NCBI GenBank assembly: GCA_949987705.1
Contig: OX465281.1
Location: 193,861,112-193,925,111 of the forward strand
Length of the DNA stretch: 64,000 nucleotides
Direction of reading: 5' to 3'
DNA from: Thereva unica
Taxonomy: Eukaryota > Arthropoda > Insecta > Diptera > Therevidae
Part shown: one piece after another, positions 42,725-54,429 of the stretch
Position numbering within the stretch: position 1 is the first letter of the stretch
Layout of the letters: every line of letters begins with the position of its first letter
Translations under genes and position numbers: made by a program
The notes under the pieces: model-generated
Told to the model about the DNA's origin: nothing
What the model saw: the letters and a program-made list of their open reading frames with translations, nothing else
Database searches by the model: none

Positions 42725-43991
42725 GTCGAATCGGCTTTTGCACACCACTTCGTGTCGGATACTTATTTCAGAACTAAAAACGTGGATTGCCCAGTCGCTA
42801 TACAAAATGGCGTCCCATGTCAACATTTTCGCTAGCCAGCTTAAATATAGCTAGGTAGAGCATGAACTTTTTATACAGCGACAGCGGGCATCTGGCTTTT
42901 ACTTATCTGTGTTAGTAGTCATCAGCCGACTGCGAGTTACATGTCCAGTATAATTCCTTCCCCAATTTAATCGGATGCAAGTGGCATTCTTTTAACATTA
43001 ACAAATAAGTCTAGACATTTTCCTTTGTTATTTAATATTCCTGTACAATTTCATAATTCCAAATTTCATTAAAACTAGATTCCAGGTTCAAGAACGTTTA
43101 TTGACGCTATGTTAGCATTTTTACAGTTGTAACCTTTTATTACCTAAAGCTTAATTTTAATTGTTACTTACAGTTTTGCTTTCAAATAGACCAGTTCGTT
43201 TCTTTCAATTGTGGCTTTTTAAAATCATTTAATAAAATTACTGTTGGATTAAGTTTGTGAATTTTAAAATAATAAATAATCTTCAAAACGGCGATATCTC
43301 ATGAATGACGAGAATTATCGCATAACCTACAAATTTCGTAAAAGCTATTTTATGAAGACTTGTAAACTGATATTTGTAAACTGATTTTTTTACCTTTTGA
43401 ATAATTTGTTTGCTCCCAGCGACCGATTTTTGGAGAAATTAGACATTTCATTAATAAAGATGTTTTTAAGGGCGGTTCCAATTTTTAGCTATTCTCAATT
43501 TATGTTACTTTGAATGGGTATAAAAAAAAGACTGTGTACACCTATGTTTTAGGTCTGACTGACACGATGTTATCTATTTGAACCTATTTGTACCAATTTA
43601 TACGAAAATTGTTTCATCAATGTAACAAATTAACTGAAAGGGTTAATCATGGGCTAAATGAGATTCATGGGTTTGGGCGAGTGCTGGTGGAGGTTTATAC
43701 GCTCACCAAGAGTAGTAAAACATTATTTTTGAGGTGGAACCTTTCAAAAAAATTGAGCCCTCAGCACTATTTATCGTCGTGTAAGGGGCAAGTCCTACTC
43801 AACTCTAACCGTAGGGAATATGCTAATCAAATAGCTTACAAAGTTAGATTCTAAAATGAGTTTTCTATTACGCCGATATTTTGATAAGATATCATTTCAA
43901 ACAGCTGCAATTTAAAAATTTGATTTGATTTTTTCAATAATTTTTTTTTTTCGTTGAAAATCAAGAGTTTTTAGGATTATACATATACATA
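42725..43991. other. Unassigned intergenic DNA
   Basis: I see no gene. The segment near 43755-43800 resembles the left flank of the MITE at 39338. Confidence 0.5.
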
Positions 43992-43993
43992 TA

Positions 43994-45117
43994 AAGGGTG
44001 TTTTTTTAGAGTTATAGAATTTTAAATTGCAATAAAACAACGATGGATTATTCTATTGACATGAATTTTTTTTTATTTGAAAGATAATCTTGTGGCATTA
44101 CATTTTAAATATAATTTCTGGCATATGCCCGCCACGGCTGGCTCGGATGTAGTCCAATCTGGACGTCCAATTTTCGATGATTTTTTCCAACACTTGTGGT
44201 CGTATATCGGCAATAACACGGCGAATGTTGTCTTCCAAATGGTCAAGCGTTTGTGGCTTATCCGCATAGACCAATGACTTTAAATAGCCCCACAGAAAGT
44301 AGTCTAGCGGTGTTAGATCACAAGATCTTGGAGGCCAATTCACAGGTCCAAAACGTGAAATTAGGCGGTCACCAAACGTGTCTTTCAATAAATCGATTGT
44401 GGCACGAGCTGTGTGACATGTTGCGCCGTCTTGTTGGAACCACAGCTCCTGACATCATGGTTTTTCAATTCAGGAATGAAAAAGCTAGTAATCATGGCTC
44501 TATACCGATCACCATTGACTGTAACGTTCTGGCCATCATCGTTTTTGAAGAAGTACGGACCAATGATTCCACCAGCCCATAAAGCACACCAAACAGTCAG
44601 TTTTTCTGGATGTAACGGTGTTTTGACATACACTTGAGGATTAGCTTCACTCCAAATGCGGCAGTTTTGTTTATTGACGTAGCCATTCAACCAGAAGTGC
44701 GCTTCATCGCTAAACAAAATTCGCTTATGGAAATCGGGAACAACGGCAATCTCGTTTTGGGCCCATTCGACGAATCTACGCCTTGCTTGATGATCGTTTG
44801 GCTTCAATTCTTGCACGAGTTGGATTTTGAAAGCACGCAAACCAAGATCCTTCCGCAAAATCTTCCATAAAGTGGATGGACACATATCCAATTCCTGTGC
44901 TCGATGGCGGATGGACTCATTCGGGTCTTCCTCAATGCTACGCTCTACAGTAGCAATAGCTTCTTCTGTACGCACCGTACGGCGTCTCTGGGGATGCTAT
45001 TCATGATGAATTGCCAAACCAAACTGAGAATAAATCACTTGACAGCTATTAAATCGGTTGCCATCTTGAACAGTAATGCCAACTTAAAGTTCTTTACCTC
45101 TAAAAAAAAACACGCTT
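43994..45117 (-). mobile_element. Mariner, DD41D (rosa-like) type
   Basis: The 1,124-bp element has inverted ends AAGGGTGTTTTTTTAGAG and AAGCGTGTTTTTTTTTAGAG (the latter read on the minus strand). TA flanks both ends (43992-43993 and 45118-45119). It carries a single damaged transposase gene on the minus strand. Its right edge abuts a separate GAATATTCGG-type element. Confidence 0.88.
44098..44990 (-). pseudogene. Mariner transposase, N-terminally truncated and frameshifted
   Basis: The catalytic domain is readable in two frames. The first (from 44990 down to about 44450) has the second helix-turn-helix region and RILFSDEAHFWLNG with the first Asp, then VTVNGDRYRAMI. A single-base loss near 44450 shifts the frame. 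The second has WFQQDGATCHTARATIDLL with the second Asp, and PPRSCDLTPLDYFLWGYLKS. I count 41 residues from the second Asp to the Asp of PLD, giving DD41D, the signature of the rosa group of mariners. The first helix-turn-helix is missing, so the enzyme is inactive. Confidence 0.88.
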
Positions 45118-45120
45118 TAT

Positions 45121-46222
45121 TAGAGAGGCGCCGAATGTTCGGCCGAATATTCGTATTCGGTATATTCGGCGTATTTTTTAATGTTCGTATTCGGCCAAAT
45201 ATTCGGTTAGTTTCTCGAATAATTACCGAATATTTAAATAGTAGGTATTATTTTAAGAGCTACATATGTATGTTAAAGAGACTTTATTCTGGAACTGTAA
45301 ATAGGTAGTATTTCTAAATGAAACAAACACTTCTTTGTGTAACCATATTTATTCACAAAATCAAAACTTAAAAAAAAAAATGAGAATCCACATACGAGTC
45401 GACAGAAACGATACAATATCAAGCAATATCAGCAATATCAAGCTTATACTTGCGTTGCATTCAGCGGTTCCATGATATGCGGCGAGTTTCCACCAACACT
45501 TAATTTCGTAGTTGCATTCCCGACATAACCCAAAAATCTAAGCATATTAACAAGTGTATGATTGTGTGTGCTATGTCGAATGCGGCAATATAGAAAAAGT
45601 TGAAAGTAGACCGAAATTTACGTTGCATGCATTCCATTCATGGAATATTCCGTCAAGTCGCATTTGACTACACACACTTCTATATTGTCTGTCACCGAAT
45701 ACAACGCATGTACGTTTGGAAATATCACCAGTTTCAGTTCCGTGGTTGCATTTGTACGTGTCAAAGTTTATTCAATAGAATCTTTGGGACCAGAGAACAC
45801 CGATTGATGAAAAATCATTTGCGCTTGTGTGTGGACAAAGGTTTCATTTTGGTTGCAAACTGGTTTTGAGCGCGATAATGGTGAAACCAGTTTGAAACTG
45901 GGATTGCAAATCCGTCGACCCATGTACGTAGGGCCTCAATGTTTATGGAATTCTTGCTTTAGTAGCTTATTTTTTGGCAATAATTCTATCACGCGAGAAA
46001 TTGCAATAAAAGAAAGAACGGCGCATTGAGTGAGCGAGCCGAGCTAGCGCGAAGTGCTCAAGGGGTGAGCGAACGCTGCTACTCACAGATCGCTTCGCCG
46101 ACCTATATGAACTTCGCAAAGATAAACCGAATAATTCGGCCGAATGTTCGGTTCGGTACATTTTTGACCGAGTATTCGGCCGAATATTCGTATTCGGTCG
46201 AACTCATATTCGGCGCATCTCT
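45121..46222. mobile_element. hAT-like non-autonomous element with GAATATTCGG-rich ends
   Basis: The left end reads TAGAGAGGCGCCGAATGTTCGG, then CCGAATATTCGTATTCGG. The right end is its inverse, CCGAATATTCGTATTCGGTC ending GGCGCATCTCTA. If the mariner is removed, the flanks read ACATATAT on the left and ATATATAT on the right, a possible 8-bp duplication with one change. No transposase is visible in the 1.1 kb. The mariner inserted at its very left edge. Confidence 0.7.
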
Positions 46223-47744
46223 AATATATATGTATATAGAGGTAAATTTCCTCGTTCAATTGAGCTAGAGTCTTGTGGAGAAATGTCCTTCATTTCTCCT
46301 TCTTGTATCTGCCACTGTAAATAGGGTTACTCAAGCACACCTTTATTTCGAACCACGATTTTACAGTTTTCGAGGAATGAATGTTTTCTTCGTCCGAAGG
46401 TACAGGCCAGGCTGCGCCCAGAAGTGACAGTATTCCTCTGCCAGGTCTGAAGCCGAAAACCCCGACTATGACTCTTCTCTCTAAGAGCTAACTTAGTATA
46501 TCAGTTTTTGTAAGACTCTGGAAGATGTTGGCAGGACGATATTGTTCTTATTTTGGTGGTGAGGACAATTTAGTAGTTTTAGGGATGGAGCGGAACTCTA
46601 CCAATTTCCAGGCTTGGGGAAATAAGCCTTAACCTGCACCTTATTATTGAGCCTATTTATCCTCTGAAAAGAGTGATGGGGCATTTCTCATCATCCCAGT
46701 TATTATATCTAAGTGTTAAATCTTTATGTTAGAGTCCAATACAACTTGGACTTTTCTTTAAAAGATCTGCTTGTCTAAGGTGGAGAAACAATATAATTGT
46801 GCAAGCTGATATCTCCCACAGTAATAATTAATTTCACACTCAAAAAATGTCCTCATCAGAGTTTTATGCATCATAAACAAAACCATTAGTATGCCAAATA
46901 CGTAGGATCTTCCTTCCCATTTCTAGAAAAATTCAGATCAAGAATTTGATAGGCAAAATGTATTACATAATATCGATATCGTTTCACTGTCTCTGTACGC
47001 TAGTCTCTGTAAAAAGAATTGACTTTTATTTTTAAATAGAGGTCTTAATACCAACAGGAAAACAATTTTCAGAATAATAATAGAAAAATCTAAACAATTC
47101 GAAAACAACTAAGAAACTTAATTCTATTTCTTGTGTAGTCTGATACCAGATAATCCTTTGGTAATAACATCAACACTAAACTTGTTTCATTAACTGAAAT
47201 CTTACAAAACCAGAAATGGGTTTACTGTCGGTTTATAGAATTCAGGGAGGTTTAACTTGTCAGTCACTACTGCTAAAAATGAAAGCAATTCTTTTCGCCT
47301 GCTTTTTCGTTCCTTTATAGCAATTAAACCAGAATTGAAAATGTGCATCAGACATGAATGTCGGGTCGTTAATTTTCCTCGGAAAATTCGCAAGCATTAA
47401 AAAAAAAGAAGAGTGAATGAAGAAGGAAAACCTGAAATCGCCCTTCATTCCATTGTGTTGGGAGCGAGTTCTTTAGACGGAACATATTCGAAGCTTTTAT
47501 TTCTTAATCGCATTCCCCAGGATTCGCCCTTTGCTTTCGGCTCCTGCAAGGAATTATAACCACCATCATCAGGACTCAGCAACTTGCCAGCTCCCTGGTG
47601 CCTTTTAGCTTCTTTAACGCAGACAAGCATGTTGATCTCATTTTACTCTATTTTCTCTATCAAGATTTTAGCTTGTTTCGAAGGATTCAAAGGATTTTTT
47701 CTCTGGCAATTTTTATTTTTCATTTTTACTTTCTTCTTTTCCAG
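46223..47744. other. Mostly unassigned, with a faint antisense LINE fragment
   Basis: On the minus strand around 46470-46640 the sequence reads like FPQAWKLVEFRSIPK and a damaged YRPANIFQSLTK, faintly resembling the first reverse transcriptase block. Nothing else is assignable. A pyrimidine tract with CAG at 47742-47744 closes the stretch. Confidence 0.4.
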
Positions 47745-47946
47745 GAAGTTTCCGAAGCGTCTACTTTCTTTGTATTATTGCTGCATTCCGACGGGTGAGT
47801 GCAACTTGTGGGCCCCGGTGCTTCCATCCTGCTAGCGAATCCGGCCTTGTTTTACATGAGGACTACTACAATGGCTCTGAATCAAGTGCTTCTCTTCCTT
47901 ACGTTGGTGTCGGCTATCAGAGGAATAACAGAGGAATTATCGCCAG
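47745..47946 (+). CDS. Signal-peptide exon of a host secreted protein (partial)
   Basis: A TTTTACTTTCTTCTTTTCCAG acceptor-like tract ends at 47744. Two in-frame ATGs follow at 47856 and 47871. From the second, MALNQVLLFLTLVSAIRG is a typical signal peptide with a hydrophobic core and small residues before the cleavage site, followed by ITEELSP. The exon closes at CAG/GTAAGT (donor GT at 47947), a perfect insect donor in phase 1. The upstream part would be 5' UTR, with coding from 47856. The remaining exons are not identified in this window; the next 13 kb is filled with transposons and would be a long first intron. The protein family cannot be told from 30 residues. Confidence 0.65.
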
Positions 47947-48724
47947 GTAAGTGCCAACTTTGCCGCACTGTTTTATAAGACATTTCCATTTTAAGAGCTT
48001 GATGTTATACAATAAGGTTTTCACTGGAGGATTGTAGATCAATCCTTGAGGGATTAGGTTTAAAAAAAAGACAAAAAAGAAGAAATTATTCAAAAAAAAA
48101 TACTAATTTCAAGGTCGCCAAAGACATTCTGTGACAACTGGCAGCCCGTCATATTTATGAGGTCTTCATGAGCAAAAGACTGTTCGTGTCATGATTCATT
48201 AAACAATTTACAGACATAAGTCACGCGCATTTAGTTAAAATGACAAGAATAATATTCCCACGAAAAGAAATTGGATCCTCTTGAGACAATTGTGCCTGTT
48301 TGCGTTGAGTAAAGTACGACATCTCGGTTCATACAATTGAGTCGTCTAAAGTATAAACGGCTTCTGGGGAAAGTATCTTGATACAATAATTGTAGAAATT
48401 TCCATTTTGATGTCTGAACTGTGCTTGTACATATGTATGCAGGTGTGCGTACATTTCTTTTGGGTAGAAGATATTAAAAATTTCACTTTGCCTTTCTTAA
48501 TTAACGACATGTTTGACAAGCTTTTCTCTATTGGATTTTTTGCGATATACAGCTACAGTAGAAATTAATGCGCAAGTAGAAATGATGTAGACACAGGTTG
48601 AATTTGGGATGTAACCGGTTTATTGAGTATGTAAAATTAAGATCTCCTGAATTCAACTCTAATGGATATAGGAATTCCACTGGACGCCACAGCACAACAT
48701 CATTTTCTCAAAATTTTGTTGCAG
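47947..48724. other. Start of a probable long intron
   Basis: No second exon is evident. The DNA is AT-rich and without motifs up to the target duplication of the LINE. Confidence 0.45.
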
Positions 48725-48741
48725 CTTCTGGCTTGCCATAA

Positions 48742-50950
48742 ACACCTGGACCCGACGGAATTTATCCCATCGAAAGTCAGAAAGTCAGTGACCTAATTCT
48801 GAATTGGCTCGCAGCCATCTATAGGAGCTCCCTTAGCCTAAGCTACATTCCAACATCCTGGAGAGTAGCGAAGGTGGCTTTCATTCCGAAAGCGGGTAAA
48901 ATCTCTTACCACAATCCAAAAGACTTGAGACCTATATGTCTCACATCCTTTCTCCTCAAGATACTAGAAAGACTTGTGGAGATCCATGTTAAGCAAAGCA
49001 TTGATAAAAAACTGCTTTCTCCCTCGCAGCATGCCTACACGAACACTGCTCTCCACTCTTTGGTAGCGGCCATCGAAAGATCCCTTGAATTCAAGGAATT
49101 CACGTTCTTTCTTAGATATTGAAGGTGCTTTCAACAATGTTGAACCTTCTGCGGTCACGAGGGCACTCCAGCGTCTGAATGTTGATGGGTGCTCCAGGTC
49201 TTTTATTGATCAGCTGCTAGGGTGCAGGGTCATAAAGTCTAACCTGGGGCTTTCGGAAGAAGTCAGACGGGTCAAAAGAAGCACACCACAAGGTGGGGTC
49301 TTATCGCCGCTCCTTTGGAATATGACAGTCAATGAAGTACTGATAACTCTAAAGCAGTCTGGGTGCACCACGGTGGCCTATGCTGATGATATTGCGCTGG
49401 TGGTGACCGGCAAGTACATCTCAACAATAAGAGATATAATGCAACAAGCATTGGATACTCTACTACAAAGGGTCTAGGCGTCAACCCAGCCAAGACTGAA
49501 GTAGTGCTCTTTACAAAGAAGCATAGACTTCCCAATTTTCCTTCTTTAAGACTTTGCAATGAAACACTGCATCTAAAGGAGGATGCGAAATTTCTAGGTC
49601 TCGTACGCGATAGGAAACTAACGTGGAGGCCGAATCTTTTAGAAAGAGCAAATAAGGCCAAAACAACTCTTTTCTTATGCCAGAGAACGATCGGAGTCAA
49701 CTGGGGCCTTAAACCCCGCATCGTCCACTGGCTCTATAGAGCCATAATCAGACCTATACTTATGCATGGCATATCGTTATGGTGAACTGCATTACAGAAG
49801 ATTACGTATCGTAAGATACTGGAAAGAGCCAAAAGAACAGCTGAGCTGTGTATCAGTGTTGCAATGAGAAGCACTCCTACAGCTGCGCTGGATATCTTAT
49901 TGCATCTTACTCCTTGGGACATACACGCCGAGGAAATGGCAGCCTGGATGGACACCAGACTCATATAGCCAATCATCCATCTTTAGAAAGTTCCACCGCT
50001 GCGAACAACCTAGACTATACTACACGTACGTGGACCTTGGAGAAAGGTTTCATTACCATCATTCTGGCCAGAGACGACTGGACAGATGGTGTTATCCCAA
50101 CTGGGTCACTATATATCTTCACAGATGGCTCAAAAATTGGGAACAGTGTAGGCTCTGGTATTTTTTCCGAGGCATTAAATATAAATACCTCTCTTCGTCT
50201 ACCCGACCACTGCAGCATCTTCCGAGCGGAAGTCACTGCGATCTGGGAGGCTATCGAATGGTTGAATATAAATAATATATCTCATAATGTATTCTATCGG
50301 ATAGCCATGCGGCCCTCAAGGCTATTAATTCTGTCGTCACAACATCCACGACTCTTCTGAACTGCCGCAGGTCTCTGTGTGAGACTGCCACTCAGTTTTA
50401 TATAACACTGTGTTGCGTTCCTGGACACAGTGGGATTAGGGGAAACTGTAGGGCAGATGAGCTTGCTAGACAGGGAACCGAAGTGGAAAGGACACCCCAC
50501 TTAACCCGAATGGGAATGCCCTTAGCCACCTATAAACTAGCTGTGAGAAAAATCATCTTAGCTCGAGCTGGGCTGAGATGGACCACAGCAACGGTTTGTC
50601 GCACTCTTCATTCAATGTGGCCAACTTTGGACGCAAAGCGTTCAAAACCCCTTGTTCAGTTGAACAAAAAGGAGATAAGCCATCTGGTAAAGGTGCTGAC
50701 TGGTCACTATCCCTTCGGCCCACACGCCGAAAGACTAGGACTTTTCCACAACGACTTATGCAGAAGTTGTGGCAATGAAGAAGAGGAAGAAACTGTCTCC
50801 CATCTTCTCTGCACATGTCCCGCCCTAGCAAGGAAAAGAGGTACGTTCCTTGGCTCACCTTTCCTTGATGGATTGAGCGAGCTGCAAAATATTGATGTCA
50901 CTAGACTCTGTCGCTTTATCAAAAGCTCCAAATGGCTTGAAATGGCCTGA
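48742..50950 (+). pseudogene. LINE reverse transcriptase with RNase H and C-terminal zinc motif
   Basis: In order: PGPDGI, AFIPKAGKISYHNPKDLRPI, LDIEGAFNNVEPSAV, STPQGGVLSPLLWNM, VAYADDIALVV (the catalytic YADD is intact), and LGLVRDRKLTW. The RNase H domain follows, with LYIFTDGSKIGNSVGSGIF and IFRAEVTAIWEAIEWL, then a CRSCGNEEEE..HLLCTCPAL motif near the end. Frameshifts at about 49110, 49476, 49785, 49970 and 50330 and an in-frame stop at 49784 inactivate it. RNase H plus the IEGAFNN motif point to the LOA/R1 group. Confidence 0.88.
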
Positions 50951-51043
50951 ACTATGTCCCAACACTAGAATGGCATCACAATGGGCCCAATAGCTTGCCT
51001 AAGTGGGCTCCCTGGTGGGGCAGCCATTTCAACCTAACCTAAC
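48742..51043 (+). mobile_element. 5'-truncated LOA-like LINE with target duplication
   Basis: The left flank CTTCTGGCTTGCCATAA (48725-48741) recurs as CTTCTGGCTTGCTATGA at 51044-51060. This is a 17-bp target duplication with two changes. The insert begins at a PGPDGI motif, so the endonuclease is missing, and it ends in the tail AACCTAACCTAAC after a short 3' UTR. The two changes in the duplication imply some age. It lies in the presumed intron of the signal-peptide gene. Confidence 0.88.
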
Positions 51044-51099
51044 CTTCTGGCTTGCTATGATGTAGGGATCTGAGTTGTAGTAAATATTCTATTCGCCAA

Positions 51100-51420
51100 C
51101 GTTCCTACAGAAATTTAAGCGGTCTAAGGCTCTCGTTCCACAGTTGCCGAATTTGTTTACCAATCATGGAAATCTGCGGGGGCATTAAAGGTGAAAAGTC
51201 TAGCGCGTCACTCAAAACATATGTTAAAGGACGGGAGTTAATGACATAATCCGCCTCGATTAAAAGTGTGTTTAATGTATAACGGCCGATTATGATCTCC
51301 AATATATCCTTCACGGTTCGCACTAATCTTTCATAGAACCCTCCCCACAAAGGAGCTCCTTCAACGATAAATTTCCATTTAATTCCTTCGTTACTTTAAA
51401 ATCCTTGTATCATTTTTTTT
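51100..51420 (-). pseudogene. BEL/Pao retrotransposon integrase fragment
   Basis: The minus strand reads APLWGGFYERLVRTVKDILE, then TLLIEADYVINSRPLTYV. This is the conserved end of the BEL/Pao integrase core, including the catalytic Glu of FYERLV. Part of the segment between TLN and TLL is missing. No LTR or other Pol domain is seen nearby. Confidence 0.82.
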
Positions 51421-52127
51421 ATAATACTGTTCAGTTCCAAAAGCTCCTTTGCGACACGTTTAAAAGCGGTTTGGGTTAATTGGATGAATTTCGATGGATG
51501 TCCTCGTCATTATAGCGATGCACTGTCAAGATTTCAGCTCCAGCGGTTTTGGCTGTGCGTTGTCTGTCAATTAGGGTTTTGGAATTTTTATTGTTTTAAT
51601 CTGTTTCGACTTCAATACGAATTTAACAGAGAGACAGACAGACAGACAGAGTTACTTTCGCATTTATAATATTCCATCCATCCAATGGCGCTACAGCCTA
51701 AATCGAGCCTTGCACTCCTCTAGGAAATTTCTCCAAGTTTGGCGATCCCTTGCAGCATGTCTTCAGTTCCAGATGTTGAGCATTACCTCCGCGTCAGCCG
51801 TCACAGAGTCTATCCATCTCCTCCTGGATCTAGCCCACTTCCCGAAATTTCCCACATATAAAAAGAAATCCTTTCCCCAACTCATTCTGATTACTGGACT
51901 AGACTATTGACTGCTCCTAACCGAAATATATTAGCTTGCAAACAACACACGACGAACTTACGTAACGTCAATAATAATGCAAGTAAGCCAGCGCAAATCC
52001 GTTGTGAATTTACGTCGGTGCAAGTGAGCCAGCGCAATTCCGTCGTGAATTTACGTCAACGCAATTCCTTGGAAGCCGTAGCTTTACCCGCATACCAGTA
52101 AAATCGAGACAAATCTCGGTCTCCCTC
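51421..52127. other. Unassigned spacer
   Basis: No gene is visible. A GACA microsatellite lies at about 51629-51648. Confidence 0.5.
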
Positions 52128-52261
52128 CCCAGTGGGAAAAATTGGGAGCGATGCACAAGGGAGTGTACTTGGAGCACTCTCAAGGGAGCTTTCTTGGAGT
52201 TTTCATAAATTTTATATAAAAAAAGAAAACGGGCAATTATCTTCATGTCCATAAAATGCGA

Positions 52262-52440
52262 CGATAGCATACTCAATAGCCCGGCTCTCATTCGATACGG
52301 AGGACAAGCAGCTTTTAGAAGTGGTTAGAATTTAGTTGGGGGACTGCTTTGGTAAAGCCACTCTCGGACTTGGAAAGAAAAAGGCAATTGCAAAAGATAA
52401 AAAAAATAAAAGCTTTTCGATACCGGATCACATAATCACA
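52262..52440 (+). mobile_element. 5S rRNA-derived SINE in the left arm
   Basis: CATACTCAATAG, then GGACAAGCAGC and GGTTAGAATTTAGTTGGGGGACTGC follow the 5S internal control region order, as at 2335-2500. The non-5S tail ends near CTTTTCGATACCGG. In the right arm (about 60671-60765) only the head remains. Confidence 0.6.
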
Positions 52441-52534
52441 GGCGCCCATAAATATTTCTTTTTTAAAAAGCTTTTTTATAATGCTCCCTCGCAATGACAT
52501 GCAATGCATTGATTATATACCATTGATTATAGAG

Positions 52535-53000
52535 TAAGTAGATATGGACAAACATCTTTCCAGCTGGTTTGTTAGATGGCGATAGTTGTACCGACTTAAG
52601 TTTTAGTGATAGAAATTTCTGTTTTAAACCTCTAAAATCAATGGGAATGGGTTTTAAACATTACTTTAATAATATAAATAATAATATTTCTTTATAAGTG
52701 CATAATAATCATAAAATAGACACATTTTTTAATTTTGTTATTTTTTAGTAAAAATTGAAAAAAGCGGGTTTGCGCCTGAATTTTAAAAAGCATTTCAAAG
52801 CCCTTGACGCATGTTAGAAGAAAAGCCAAAAGTTTCGGATCTAAAAATAGATTCCTGCGCGGGTATTCCTTTTGTTTTGTTTTGGAAGGGGGTGGGTGGG
52901 CTGAAACTACGATGATTTCTTGGTCGGTGGCTGAAATTTATCAATGAATTAATGAATGGGAAGAGAGATTTAATAGGAAATTTTGCATCGGTTTTTTTTT
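52535..53000. repeat. Outer copy of the arm-end repeat
   Basis: TAAGTAGATATGGACAAAC followed about 300 bp later by GGATCTAAAAATAGATT is a diverged copy of the spacer plus inner arm at 56468-56830. The mirrored copy is at about 60189-60655. Each half-palindrome is therefore itself bounded by related inverted repeats, as in a foldback or long-TIR transposon of about 4.2 kb. Confidence 0.7.
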
Positions 53001-54429
53001 AATTTGAGAAAAATGAAATAGGTTTTTTTTTAGCAAAAATTCAAGCTTTTGTGTATTTATTTTATTATTGCTTACAGAGAAAATTTAAGCCATTTAGTTT
53101 GGGTCAATTTAAATATATGTATTTATGTACTTACAATAACAGAATAATAATAAAAAATATCAGAATTATCGTTTAAAACTCTACTTCATAATTCTCAAGA
53201 TTAGGTAGTCGTCAATGAAGGAAGAAAGGTTCCGATTTTGAAAGATTTTTTTAAATGTTTTTATATAGGGTAATTGTTTACTTTAAATAAGCAGCAATAA
53301 AAGATTATGCCCAATTCGAGAATGAGGTAGAGGTTGGGTGGGAGAGTTTTTTGGTCTTATAATCCAGCGTCAAAGTCGTAATAACTGCAATAACTGCTTA
53401 TTAAAGTCATAAAATAATACTTGTAAAAAGGTGATTTTTACAAAATTTCAACAGTGAATAACTTTGTAAGGGATGACCAAGGGTTAATTCCAAAAGAAAC
53501 GTGTTCAGGTCAACCTCCCTTATTACCCCCACTCCTACCCCCTGGAAGTGGGGTGATATAGTAAATAATTACCAAAAACTCTAAGAATTTTGGTATATTA
53601 TGTACATGTATATACCAAACTTATTATACAACTGGAAGCCTGCCGTGAAAACCCATAATTATTGGCCGGTGCCTCAGCACAAAAACACACTTGTTTTGTG
53701 CGACAAAAAGATTGCAAACAAGTAGGAATTCTTGATGTTAAGGTTGTAACGAGAGCCAAAATCAAAAAAGGAATTTGTAGATGTACAAATACTGTGTAGC
53801 TATAAGCATGATGAGGGATCGCAGGCTCTTGCTTGGGACGACCAGCTTTAATGAAGGTGCTTGGTGCTAGTACTAGAAGAACAGACGAAGAAAAATCGAG
53901 AATAAAAAACTCTAGTATGTACCTATAATTTAAACGAAAATTGAAAGGTCTTCGTGATATTCAATATTCATCATACTGGGTTGTTGGGCATGTGAGCCTT
54001 ATAGCCCGTCCACACGACACAAACTTTGTTCGTGCGAGCTTAGTTCCCATACACTTTTATCCGTAAAACAAAGGAAAGCCGCTGGAAAGGTGCCCACGTC
54101 GGCCGTTTCATTCAAAGATCAAAGTGCGACGGACTAGAGCCACTTTCGTATAGACCCACTATTAAACATCAAATCCACTTCAGCTAGTTTATTAATAAGT
54201 TCTAAAAATAATTCGACAATATTTTCATTCATATTTAATATATTTTCTTTGGTTCAAGGGTAAATTTTTTTAAATGCTTGTCATTTTCTTAACAGTAATT
54301 ACTTTGCAAATCACTGAGTTGAAAAACCGCCCCGCTTCAAAACTACATACATTTTGAGAGAAAATTGAGAGTAGAGTTATGCAGGCAACGGAAAAAGTGA
54401 AAAATTCGACCCCTAATGTAAAACTGTAA

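Noticed and set aside
44253..44870. Plus-strand frames of 109 and 78 codons
   Set aside because: They are antisense to the mariner transposase.
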